Part shown: one piece after another, positions 36,759 to 43,707 of the stretch
How positions within the stretch are numbered: the first letter of the stretch is position 1
How the letters are laid out: every line of letters starts with the position of its first letter
Assembly (NCBI RefSeq): GCF_000236585.1
Contig: NC_017278.1
Location: forward strand, 496,001-560,000
Reading direction: 5' to 3'
Source of the DNA: Thermus sp. CCB_US3_UF1
GTDB lineage: Bacteria > Deinococcota > Deinococci > Deinococcales > Thermaceae
DNA length: 64,000 nucleotides
The notes under the pieces: generated by a model
Database searches by the model: none
The model's input: only the letters and a program-made list of their open reading frames with translations
What the model was told of the DNA's origin: nothing
Translations under genes and position numbers: made by a program

Positions 36759-37120
36759 GCGTGCGGCAGGCCATCTGGGGGGAGAAGAGGGAGGCCATCG
36801 AGGCCAGCCTGCGGGAGGTGGACGAAGACCTTTTCCGCTACATCCGCGACTTCGCCTATGAGGAGGTCCTGGCCCGCCCTGGGCTGGACCTGAAGACCCG
36901 GGAGCTTCTGGCCATCACCGCCCTGATCGCCCTGGGGAGCCCTAAGGAACTGGCCACCCACCTGGAGGGGGCCCTGCGGGTGGGGGCGCGGGAGGAGGAG
37001 GTGCGGGAGGCCATCCTCCAGTCCGCCCTTTTCCTGGGCTTCCCACGGGCCCTGGCCGCCATGAAGCTCTTCCACCAGGTGCTCAAGGGCCGTGGTGCTC
37101 CTCACCCGGGGGAAAGATAA
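36755..37120 (+). CDS. Carboxymuconolactone decarboxylase (CMD/AhpD)-like protein
   Basis: A 121-residue all-helical protein with the CMD signature LKTRELLAITALIAL...THLEGALRVGAREEEVREAI. The histidine at ATHLEG is kept, but the CxxC of AhpD is absent, so it is not a peroxidase-reducing AhpD. It overlaps the HAD gene by four bases and hemD by 29. Function unknown. Confidence 0.8.
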   Translation: MSVRQAIWGEKREAIEASLREVDEDLFRYIRDFAYEEVLARPGLDLKTRELLAITALIALGSPKELATHLEGALRVGAREEEVREAILQSALFLGFPRALAAMKLFHQVLKGRGAPHPGER

Positions 37121-37772
37121 GGCGCTTTTGGAAAAGCTTGCCGCCTTGGGGGTGGAGGCGGCGGAGGTGGCCCTTTTGGAACAGGTGGACCTTCCCGGGC
37201 TGGCCCGCCTTCCTGGGCTGCTCCGGGAGGGGGTGGACTGGGTGGCGGTGACCTCCAAGGAGGGGGCGGGGCGCCTCCTTTGGGCCTGGGAAGAGGCGGG
37301 AAGGCCCCCCTTGAAGGTGGCCGCGGTGGGGGAGGGGACGGCTGGGGTCCTGGCGGCGGGGGGGCTTCCCCCGGCCTTCCTTCCCCCCCGGGCCACGGCC
37401 CAGGACCTGGCCTTGGCCTTTCCCCCCGCCCAAAGGGTCCTCTTCGTGGCCGGGGACCTGGCGGGGGGGGACCTGGAGGAGGGGCTTAGGGTCCGGGGGG
37501 TGAGGGTGGAGCGCCTTACGGTCTACGCCACCCGGGCGCGGGCCCTAGGGGAAGAGGAGGTGGCCCTCCTGGCGAGGGCCCAGGTGGCGGCCTTTTTCAG
37601 CCCCAGTGGGGTCCGGGCCTTCGCCCGCTGGACGGAAAGGAGGCCCAAGGCGGCCTGCATCGGCCCTGTCACCGCACGGGAGGCAGGGGCCTTGGGCTTT
37701 CCCGTGGTGGAGGCGGAAAACCCTGGCCTGGAGGGTCTTTTGCGGGCCATTCTCCAGGCCTTGGGGACATAA
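37092..37772 (+). CDS. hemD: Uroporphyrinogen-III synthase
   Basis: A 226-residue two-domain protein that closes and rearranges hydroxymethylbilane. HemD is poorly conserved; support comes from VLLTRGK at the start, WVAVTSKEGAGRL, AAVGEGTAGVL, FFSPSGVRAF and CIGPVTAREAGALGF, and from hemA following it. The start is GTG 37092 inside the CMD gene. Confidence 0.85.
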   Translation: MVLLTRGKDKALLEKLAALGVEAAEVALLEQVDLPGLARLPGLLREGVDWVAVTSKEGAGRLLWAWEEAGRPPLKVAAVGEGTAGVLAAGGLPPAFLPPRATAQDLALAFPPAQRVLFVAGDLAGGDLEEGLRVRGVRVERLTVYATRARALGEEEVALLARAQVAAFFSPSGVRAFARWTERRPKAACIGPVTAREAGALGFPVVEAENPGLEGLLRAILQALGT

Positions 37773-37791
37773 GTCCCTGCTCCGGGGGTGG

Positions 37792-37797
37792 TATACT
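37792..37797 (+). promoter_or_regulatory. -10 box TATACT of hemA
   Basis: TATACT lies 11 bases before the hemA ATG in the short gap after hemD, giving a nearly leaderless message. Confidence 0.55.
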
Positions 37798-37808
37798 CCC
37801 CTGGCGCT

Positions 37809-38987
37809 ATGGCCCTACCCCTCTACCTGGTGGGCCTTTCCCACAAGACCGCCCCCGTGGAGGTGCGGGAGCGGGCGGCTTTGGACCCCGTGGTGGCCCT
37901 GCCCGTCCTCCTCCGTACCCTGGGCCATGGGGTGGTGGTTTCCACCTGCAACCGCACCGAGATCTACGGGGTTGGGAACCCGGAGGCCGCCTGGGCCTTC
38001 CTGCGGGGGCGCGGGGTGGAGGCCTCCCACCTCTACCTGCGCCAGGGGGTGGAGGCCCTCCGCCACCTCTACCGGGTGGCCGCCGGCCTGGACTCCCTGG
38101 TGGTGGGGGAGGCCCAGATCCTGGGCCAGGTGCGGGAGGCCCTTTTCCTGGCCCGGAAACACAGGGCCACGGAAGGCCTCTTGGAAAAGGCCTTCCAGTC
38201 GGCCATTGCCCTGGGCAAGCGGGCCCGGAGCGAGACGGCCATCGGGGCGGGGGCGGTGAGCGTGGCCTACGCCGCCTTGGACCTGGCCCTGGCGGTCTAT
38301 GGGGACCTTACGGGCCTCAAGGTGGCGGTCCTGGGGGCGGGGGAGATGGCCGAGCTCTTCCTCACCCACCTGAAGGCCCACGGGGTGGGCCAGGTCTTGG
38401 TGGTGAACCGCACGGAGGCCCGGGCTAGGGAGCTGGCGGAGCGGTTCGGGGGGAGGGCCTATGGCCTTAAGGCCTTGGCCGAGGTTCTGCGCCAGGCCGA
38501 CCTGGTGGTGGCTTCCGCCGCCGCCCCCCACTACCTGGTCCGCCCGGAAGACCTCCCCCGGCGGGCCAAGCCCCTCTTCCTCATTGACATCGCCCTGCCG
38601 CGGAACATCCACCCTGCGGTGGGACGGCTTCCCCACGCTTACCTCTACAACCTGGACGACCTGGAGCGGGTGGTGGAGAAAAACCTCCGGGCCCGCCAGG
38701 GGGAGATCCCCAAGGTGGAGGCCCTGGTGGAAGGAGCCCTGGCGGACTACCTGGAGTGGTACGCGGGCCACCGGGTGCGGGAGGCCATCCGGGCCCTCGA
38801 GGCCTGGGCCCTGAAGGAAGCGGTCCGCGACCTTCCCCAGGCCGATCCCGCTACCTGGCAGAAGGAGGCGGGCCGCCGCGCCCACCCCTGGATCCTGGCC
38901 GTGAAGGCCCGGGCCAAGGACTTCCTCCAGGGGCCTCCTTGCCCGGAAGGGTGCCCCCTCCTCGCCTTCCGCCCCTCCCGGCCATGA
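37809..38987 (+). CDS. hemA: Glutamyl-tRNA reductase
   Basis: A 392-residue NADPH enzyme converting glutamyl-tRNA to glutamate-1-semialdehyde, the first step of the C5 tetrapyrrole route. It has [14 protein letters not shown] (8-21), catalytic Cys47 in [29 protein letters not shown] and the Rossmann motif LGAGEMAEL. The C-terminal dimer helix is present, followed by a CPEGCP tail. The stop overlaps the next gene by ATGA. Confidence 0.96.
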   Translation: MALPLYLVGLSHKTAPVEVRERAALDPVVALPVLLRTLGHGVVVSTCNRTEIYGVGNPEAAWAFLRGRGVEASHLYLRQGVEALRHLYRVAAGLDSLVVGEAQILGQVREALFLARKHRATEGLLEKAFQSAIALGKRARSETAIGAGAVSVAYAALDLALAVYGDLTGLKVAVLGAGEMAELFLTHLKAHGVGQVLVVNRTEARARELAERFGGRAYGLKALAEVLRQADLVVASAAAPHYLVRPEDLPRRAKPLFLIDIALPRNIHPAVGRLPHAYLYNLDDLERVVEKNLRARQGEIPKVEALVEGALADYLEWYAGHRVREAIRALEAWALKEAVRDLPQADPATWQKEAGRRAHPWILAVKARAKDFLQGPPCPEGCPLLAFRPSRP

Positions 38988-39736
38988 CCCCGGCCACCCT
39001 CCTGGCCCTCGCCGGCGTGCTCTTCCTGGCCTCGGGCCTTTCCTGGCCCCGGGGCCTCCTCTGGGGGGCCCTCCTCTACCTGGGGGCGGCCCTGGCGGAC
39101 GCCCTGGCCAAGGGCCCCCTCTCCGGGCCGGCCCAGGTGGCCCTGCTGCTTGGGGGGCTTCTCGCCCTGCGCGGGGAAACCCTCTTCCTTAGGCCCCGCC
39201 TTTCCCCCTTGCGCCGCTACCTGGTCCTCCTGGCCCTCCTCCTGGGCCTCTTTGCCCTGAAGGCCCTTCCCCATCCTGGTGGGGGCCTGCCCCTGGCCCT
39301 TACCCTCCTCCACGGGGGGGCCTTTGTGGTGGCCTACCTGGCCCTGGCCGTGGGGGTGGGGGCGGGGGTGATGTGCGGCCTGCAGGACCGCTGGCTGCGC
39401 CTGGCCCCGGAGAGGGCGGTGCGGGCCGCCCCCCTGTGGAGCCTCAGGCGCCTGGAGCGGGGCTACCTCAAGGTGGGGTACCTGGCCACCACCTTGGGCT
39501 TGGGAAGCGGCATGGCCTGGGCCTGGGGGTATTTCGGCAGCCCCCTGGCCCTGGACCCCAAGGAGGTTTCCGTCCTCCTGGGCTGGCTCCTCCTCACCCT
39601 TTACTTCCTCCTGGAGGAGCGGCTGCGGGGATACGGGCGGGTGGGTTGGCTGCTTCTGGCCTACGCCCTGCTCCTCTTCGCCTTCCTGGGGGCCCCCTTC
39701 CTGGGCTCCCGCCACCCCTCGAGGCTGTCCCTTTAG
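38984..39736 (+). CDS. hemX: HemX/CcsA-like membrane protein
   Basis: A 250-residue integral membrane protein with about eight helices. It resembles HemX of the Bacillus hemAX operon and the cytochrome c assembly (CcsA/ResC) family: HGGAFVVAYLALAVGVGAGV, LERGYLKVGYLATTLGLGSGMAWAWGYFG and LLGWLLLTLYFLL. HemX lowers HemA levels in Bacillus; a role in haem handling is likely here. It overlaps hemA by four bases. Its last codons include an out-of-frame CCTCGAGG octamer. Confidence 0.8.
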   Translation: MTPATLLALAGVLFLASGLSWPRGLLWGALLYLGAALADALAKGPLSGPAQVALLLGGLLALRGETLFLRPRLSPLRRYLVLLALLLGLFALKALPHPGGGLPLALTLLHGGAFVVAYLALAVGVGAGVMCGLQDRWLRLAPERAVRAAPLWSLRRLERGYLKVGYLATTLGLGSGMAWAWGYFGSPLALDPKEVSVLLGWLLLTLYFLLEERLRGYGRVGWLLLAYALLLFAFLGAPFLGSRHPSRLSL

Positions 39737-39752
39737 ATTTATCAAGTGACTA

Positions 39753-39782
39753 TTGACAATGTGTAAACCAAAGCTTTACAAT
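39753..39782 (+). promoter_or_regulatory. Near-consensus promoter with internal operator-like repeat
   Basis: TTGACA (39753-39758), an 18-base spacer and TACAAT (39777-39782) make the strongest bipartite promoter seen in the window, in a short A+T-rich patch. Between and into the -10 box lies a perfect inverted repeat, TGTAAA (39762-39767) with TTTACA (39775-39780). A protein bound there would block RNA polymerase. An ideal AGGAGGT (39789-39795) follows. Confidence 0.75.
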
Positions 39783-39800
39783 CCTCCCAGGAGGTGGGGG

Positions 39801-39998
39801 ATGGGGCACCCTCTAGAGGCGGAGGAGGCGGTCAAGGCGCGGGTGGAGGCCCTCAGGGCCGAAGCGGAGCGGGAACGGCTTCTCCGCTTGGTCCAGGTCC
39901 CTTGGCGTAGGCGCTTGGCCCTTTACCTGCGCCGCCTGGCCGCGCGGTTGGAAGGGGAGGCCCAGGGGTTCCCCTTGGGGATGGGGTATGGAGGTTAG
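39801..39998 (+). CDS. Small basic/acidic helical protein
   Basis: A 65-residue protein (MGHPLEAEEAVKARVEALRA...) that looks almost wholly alpha-helical: an N-terminal amphipathic Glu/Arg/Ala helix, then an Arg-rich segment (PWRRRLALYLRRLAARL) and a glycine-rich tail. No family recognised. It has a near-perfect Shine-Dalgarno sequence and is the first gene of a four-gene cassette; the next starts 2 bases after it. It could be a small regulator or a membrane-surface binding protein. Confidence 0.7.
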   Translation: MGHPLEAEEAVKARVEALRAEAERERLLRLVQVPWRRRLALYLRRLAARLEGEAQGFPLGMGYGG

Positions 39999-40000
39999 CC

Positions 40001-40372
40001 GTGGAGGAGAAACGCCGCATTTTGCAGATGGTGCAGGCGGGTGAGATCGGGGTGGAGGAGGCCCTGGCCCTTTTGGGGGCCCTGGAGGGGGCCAGGCCCC
40101 CCGCCCGGGTTCCGGCCCGCCTCCTCAGGGTGCTGGTCCAGGGCTGGGATGAGGGGAAGCCCCTTAAGGTCCAGGTGAACCTGCCCCTGGCCTTGGCCGA
40201 CCTGGTGGAGGGCTTCTTGCCCGAGGAGGCCAAGCTGGCCATGGGCAAGAGTGGGGTGAATCTCAAGGACCTCCTCTCTCGGGTGCGCGAGGGGCTTCCC
40301 GAGGGGAAGCTGGTGGAGGTGGAGGCCGAGGAGGAGGAAGGCCCCATCCGCGTCCTGGTGGAGGTGGTGTGA
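40001..40372 (+). CDS. SHOCT-like small protein
   Basis: A 123-residue protein. The N-terminal RRILQMVQAGEIGVEEALALLGALE is the short helical SHOCT-like motif found in YvlB/DUF4097-type proteins. The C-terminal half is a possible beta-rich domain (LRVLVQGWDEGKPLKVQVNLPLAL...VEVEAEEEEGPIRVLVEVV). Similar domain pairs occur beside DUF2089 regulators. GTG start; four-base overlap with the following membrane-protein gene. Confidence 0.65.
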   Translation: MEEKRRILQMVQAGEIGVEEALALLGALEGARPPARVPARLLRVLVQGWDEGKPLKVQVNLPLALADLVEGFLPEEAKLAMGKSGVNLKDLLSRVREGLPEGKLVEVEAEEEEGPIRVLVEVV

Positions 40373-40629
40373 GGGCCCCCTGGCGCCCCCGGTTCCTTTA
40401 CCTTTGGGTGCGGGGGCCCTGGGCCTTGCCCCTCCTCCTTTTCCTGCCCCTTTCCGCCCTGGAATGGGGCCTGGCCCTCCTCCTCTTCCTGAAGAAGGGG
40501 CAGGCCCTTTTTCGCGGCAGGCCTTTTCCCGTTCCCTGGAGAGCCTTTCTGGCCTTGCGCCTCCTCCCGCCCACGGTCTTGGTGGCGGTGGAGGCCGAAA
40601 AGGTGGAGGTGAAGGTGGCCCTATGGTGA
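40369..40629 (+). CDS. Small membrane protein of the DUF2089 cassette
   Basis: An 86-residue protein with one or two hydrophobic helices (about 17-42) flanked by Arg-rich segments, and a short beta-like tail (AEKVEVKVAL). No family recognised. It overlaps both neighbours (4 and 7 bases), so it is translated with them. Confidence 0.6.
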   Translation: MRAPWRPRFLYLWVRGPWALPLLLFLPLSALEWGLALLLFLKKGQALFRGRPFPVPWRAFLALRLLPPTVLVAVEAEKVEVKVALW

Positions 40630-41000
40630 GGAAGAACCTTCCCGTGCGCTGTCCGGCCTGCGAGGGCCCCTTGGGGGTCAAGGTCCTCTTTTGCCCCGCC
40701 TGCGGCACCGAGGTGGCGGGCCAGTTCCCCCTCCACGAGTTCGCCCTCCTGCCCAAGGAGCACCTGGATTTCCTGCGGCTTTTCGTCAAGGCCCGAGGGA
40801 ACCTAAAGGAGGTGGAGCGGATCCTGGGGGTTTCCTACCCCACGGTGCGGGCCCGGCTGGATGCCCTTCTTAGGGTCCTGGGCTACGAGGTGGAGGAAGA
40901 AGGGGAGCCGGAGGCCCGTTTGGCGGTCCTGGAAGCCCTGCGGCGGGGGGAGATCAGCCTGGAGGAGGCGGTGGCCCGCTTGCGGGAAGGGAGAAGCTGA
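40623..41000 (+). CDS. DUF2089-type zinc-ribbon/HTH regulator
   Basis: A 125-residue protein with an N-terminal zinc ribbon (CPACEG and CPACGTE, residues about 10-30). A predicted helix-turn-helix follows (GNLKEVERILGVSYPTVRARLDALL), then a C-terminal SHOCT-like tail (LRRGEISLEEAVARLREG) that echoes the start of the gene two positions upstream. This matches DUF2089. It is the obvious candidate to bind the TGTAAA-N7-TTTACA repeat in front of its own operon. Its last 47 bases overlap the opposing histidine kinase gene. Confidence 0.78.
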   Translation: MVRKNLPVRCPACEGPLGVKVLFCPACGTEVAGQFPLHEFALLPKEHLDFLRLFVKARGNLKEVERILGVSYPTVRARLDALLRVLGYEVEEEGEPEARLAVLEALRRGEISLEEAVARLREGRS

Positions 41001-42360
41001 AGGCCGTGCCCCGCCCCACCTCGCTCTCCACCCAGATCTCGCCCCCGTGGGCCTCGAGGATGGCCTTCACGATGGCCAGGCCCAGGCCGCTTCCTCCCCG
41101 CTCCCGATCCCGGGCCTTGTCCACCCGGTAGAAGCGCTCAAACAGATGGGGAAGGTGTTCCTTGGGGATGCCTTCCCCATCGTCCTCCACCCGGACCACC
41201 ACCTTCTCCCCCAGGTCAAAGGCCCTGAGCCAGACGTGCCTGGCCCCGGCCTTCAGGGCGTTGGTGAGCAGGTTGGCCAGGACCTGGTGCAGCCGGTCTG
41301 GGTCTCCCCGCACGAAGAGCTCCGGAGGGGCCTCCACAACGATCTCCCCCTCCAGGCTCTTGGCGAACTCCTCCCGCACCTCCTCCAGGAGGTCCAAAAC
41401 CCGCACCGGCACGGGTTCCATGCGCCAGCTCCCGCTTTGCGAGAGCTCCAGGAGGTCGGAAACCAGCTTGCCCATGCGCTCCGCCTCCCGCTTCACCACC
41501 TCCAGGCTTTCCCGCTGGGCCGCGGTGAGGGGGGTGCGGCGCAGGAGGTAGCCCACGTGGCCCAGGATGGCGGTGAGGGGGGTGCGGAGCTCGTGGGAGG
41601 CATCCTGGAGGAAACGGGTCTGGGCCTCAAAGGCCTTCTGCATCCGGGAGAGCATCCCGTTGAGGGCCCGCACCAGGCTGGCCACCTCGTCCCGTCCCTC
41701 GGGCTCGGGCAGGGGCTCGGGCCGCTCGGTGATGGCCTCGGCCCGCCGGGCCACCCATTCCAAGGGCTCCAGGGCCCGGGCCACCAGGTTCCGGGCCAGG
41801 AGGATGGAAAGCAAGAGGGCCAGGAGGGCGGTGCCCGCGTAGATGCGGGTGAACTGGACAAGGGTCTTCTCCAGGTCCTCCACCGGCCTGCCCACCAGCA
41901 GGGCTCCCTTCCACACCGTTCCCGAGAGGCTCACCTCCACCCGGCGGGCGTAGACCAGAAGCCTCAGGGGGGGGCCCTCCCGGGGGAGTTCGGCGTAGGT
42001 CCAGGCCTCGCCCCCTTCCAGGAGGGCCTTGTACCCCGCCTCGGGAAGGAGGAGGCGCTGGCTGCCCAGGGCGGGGCTTTTCTGCAGGCTGATCCCCCCT
42101 TCCTGGCTGAGCAGGGTGGGGTTTTCCTCGGGCAGGAGCTGGACCTCGGCGTAGAGGCTGGCGGGAAGCCCCGCCTCCAACAGGGCCTGCCCCCCCAGGT
42201 TGAGGAGGCGCACCACCTGGTTGCTGGCCTCCTGCAGCTCCTCCCGCAAGGAGCGGTAGAGGAAGCTACGCAGAAGCCCCTCCAGGGCCAGCCCCAGGGC
42301 CAGGAGGGTGGCCAGGAGGAGGCCGGCGGTGAGGAAGGTGATGCGGGAGCGCAGGGTCAT
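40954..42360 (-). CDS. Membrane sensor histidine kinase
   Basis: A 468-residue two-component sensor. Transmembrane helix 1 (about 8-28) and helix 2 (about 168-188) enclose a ~135-residue extracytoplasmic domain. A HAMP linker follows, then the phospho-acceptor H-box HELRTPLTAILGH and the ATPase domain with N-box LANLLTNALKAG, G1 DDGEGI, F-box FERFYR and G2 GSGLGLAI. It ends in a Pro-rich tail (ASGPPPPPG). It starts 9 bases after the response regulator stop. The signal is unknown. Confidence 0.93.
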   Translation of the reverse strand: MTLRSRITFLTAGLLLATLLALGLALEGLLRSFLYRSLREELQEASNQVVRLLNLGGQALLEAGLPASLYAEVQLLPEENPTLLSQEGGISLQKSPALGSQRLLLPEAGYKALLEGGEAWTYAELPREGPPLRLLVYARRVEVSLSGTVWKGALLVGRPVEDLEKTLVQFTRIYAGTALLALLLSILLARNLVARALEPLEWVARRAEAITERPEPLPEPEGRDEVASLVRALNGMLSRMQKAFEAQTRFLQDASHELRTPLTAILGHVGYLLRRTPLTAAQRESLEVVKREAERMGKLVSDLLELSQSGSWRMEPVPVRVLDLLEEVREEFAKSLEGEIVVEAPPELFVRGDPDRLHQVLANLLTNALKAGARHVWLRAFDLGEKVVVRVEDDGEGIPKEHLPHLFERFYRVDKARDRERGGSGLGLAIVKAILEAHGGEIWVESEVGRGTAFSFSLPASGPPPPPG

Positions 42361-42369
42361 GGAGGAGGG

Positions 42370-43044
42370 CTAGTCCTCCCGCAAGACGTACCCCACGCCC
42401 CGCACCGTGTGGATGAGGCGGCGCTCCCCACCAGCCTCCAGCTTCTTGCGCAGGTAGCCGATGTACACGTCCACCACGTTGCTCCCCCCTTGGTAGCCCG
42501 GCCAGACCTTCTCCTCGATCTCGTAGCGGCTGAAGACCTTGCCCGGGTTCTTGGCCAAAAGCTCCAGGAGCTCAAACTCCTTGTTGGAGAGCTCAATCCG
42601 CCGCCCGGAGCGGAAGACCTCCCGCCCCTCGAGGTTGATGATCAGGTCCGCCACCCGGATCTCCCCGGTGATGGCTGGGCTGACCCGGCGCAGGTGGGCC
42701 CGCACCCGGGCCAGGAGTTCCTCTATGGAGAAGGGCTTCACCAAGTAGTCGTCGGCCCCGGCGTCCAGCCCCTCCACCTTGTCCTCCACCCGGTCCTTGG
42801 CGGTGAGGATCAGGATGGGCACGTTGGAGGTCTTGCGGATGCGCTTGGCCACCTCAATCCCGTCCATGACGGGGAGCATCAGGTCCAGGATCACCAGGTT
42901 GGGGTTCACCTCGCGGAAGCGGGAAAGCCCGGTGATCCCGTCGTGGGCCACCTCGGTGCGGTAGCCCTCCGCCTGCAGCTCCAGCTCGATGAAGCGGGCG
43001 ATGTCCTTCTCGTCCTCTACGATGAGGATGAGGGGGGGTTCCAT
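42370..43044 (-). CDS. OmpR-family response regulator
   Basis: A 224-residue regulator. The receiver domain has acidic pocket VEDEKD, phospho-acceptor Asp in [12 protein letters not shown], Thr in LTAKD and Lys in YLVKPFS. The winged-helix domain includes [22 protein letters not shown] and [13 protein letters not shown]...[14 protein letters not shown] (43056-43051) ends 6 bases before the ATG, and an 18-bp palindrome covers the -35 region. It forms an operon with the kinase. Confidence 0.95.
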   Translation of the reverse strand: MEPPLILIVEDEKDIARFIELELQAEGYRTEVAHDGITGLSRFREVNPNLVILDLMLPVMDGIEVAKRIRKTSNVPILILTAKDRVEDKVEGLDAGADDYLVKPFSIEELLARVRAHLRRVSPAITGEIRVADLIINLEGREVFRSGRRIELSNKEFELLELLAKNPGKVFSRYEIEEKVWPGYQGGSNVVDVYIGYLRKKLEAGGERRLIHTVRGVGYVLRED

Positions 43045-43059
43045 GCCCCCAGGATACTC

Positions 43060-43077
43060 GCTTTCTCATGAGAAAGC
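43060..43077. promoter_or_regulatory. 18-bp perfect palindrome at the response-regulator promoter
   Basis: GCTTTCTCATGAGAAAGC is a perfect palindrome lying 3 bases upstream of the TATCCT -10 box and over the -35 position. It starts at the stop codon of the hemolysin III gene. There is no T-run after it on either strand, so an operator (perhaps autoregulatory) is more likely than a terminator. Confidence 0.55.
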
Positions 43078-43694
43078 TAGGTGTAGAGGCTGAGGACAGC
43101 CAGGTACATCAAGAAGCTCCCCAGGAGGACCAAAAGGTGCCAAAGCCCGTGGAACCCCACCCGCCCGGGCCAGGGATCGGGGCGCTTTTTCCCGTAGACC
43201 AGGGCCCCCAGGGTGTAGAAGACCCCGGAGGCGGCCATCAGGACGAAGGTGGGAAAGGGCAGTTCCAGCCGGGGCAGAAAGAGGACGGAAAGCCACCCCA
43301 GGCCCAGGTAGGCCAGGGTGTAGAGCCAGCGGGGGGCCTTGAGGAAAAAGAGGCGGAAACCCACCCCCAGAAGGGCCAGGCCCCAGACCAGGCCCAGGGC
43401 GAAGGGCCTTAGCCCCTGGGATAGCCCCTCCGCCAAGAAGGGGGTGTAGCTTCCGGCGATGAAGAGGAAGATGGCCGCGTGGTCCAGCCGCCTGAGCCAG
43501 GCCAGGGTCTTTTCCCCCACCCGTAGGGCGTGGTACAGGGCGCTGGCCCCAAAGGTCAGGGCCATGGTGAGGCCAAAGGTCAGGAGGGCTGGCCAGGCTT
43601 CCTTGGGGGCCAGGAGGAGGAAAAGGGCAGTGCCCAGTAAGGCCAGGGGCACCCCTAGGGCATGGCTTAGGGCGTTGAAGGGCTCGCGCACCAT
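43077..43694 (-). CDS. Hemolysin III/PAQR-family membrane protein
   Basis: A 205-residue seven-helix membrane protein. The PAQR/YqfA signatures are present: FNALSHALGVPLAL, GASALYHALRV, LRRLDHAAIFLFIAGSYTPF and HGLWHLLVLLGS. The conserved Ser-His-Asp-His-His set suggests a zinc site as in PAQR receptors/hydrolases. TATCCT lies 5 bases before ATG 43694. The haemolysin name is historical; function is not proven. Confidence 0.88.
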   Translation of the reverse strand: MVREPFNALSHALGVPLALLGTALFLLLAPKEAWPALLTFGLTMALTFGASALYHALRVGEKTLAWLRRLDHAAIFLFIAGSYTPFLAEGLSQGLRPFALGLVWGLALLGVGFRLFFLKAPRWLYTLAYLGLGWLSVLFLPRLELPFPTFVLMAASGVFYTLGALVYGKKRPDPWPGRVGFHGLWHLLVLLGSFLMYLAVLSLYT

Positions 43695-43707
43695 GCCCCA
43701 GGATACC

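Noticed and set aside
40861-43071. A 736-codon open frame on the plus strand across the two-component genes
   Set aside because: It is antisense to an intact histidine kinase and response regulator, has no domain, is low-complexity (Gly/Pro/His/Gln-rich), and arises from third-position G+C bias. Similar long antisense frames at 96-1229, 20408-21532 and 29297-30598 were dropped for the same reason.
43060-43077. The palindrome as an intrinsic terminator of the hemolysin III gene
   Set aside because: No T-run follows on the minus strand and the element sits at the -35 position of the response-regulator gene, so an operator is favoured, though termination is not excluded.
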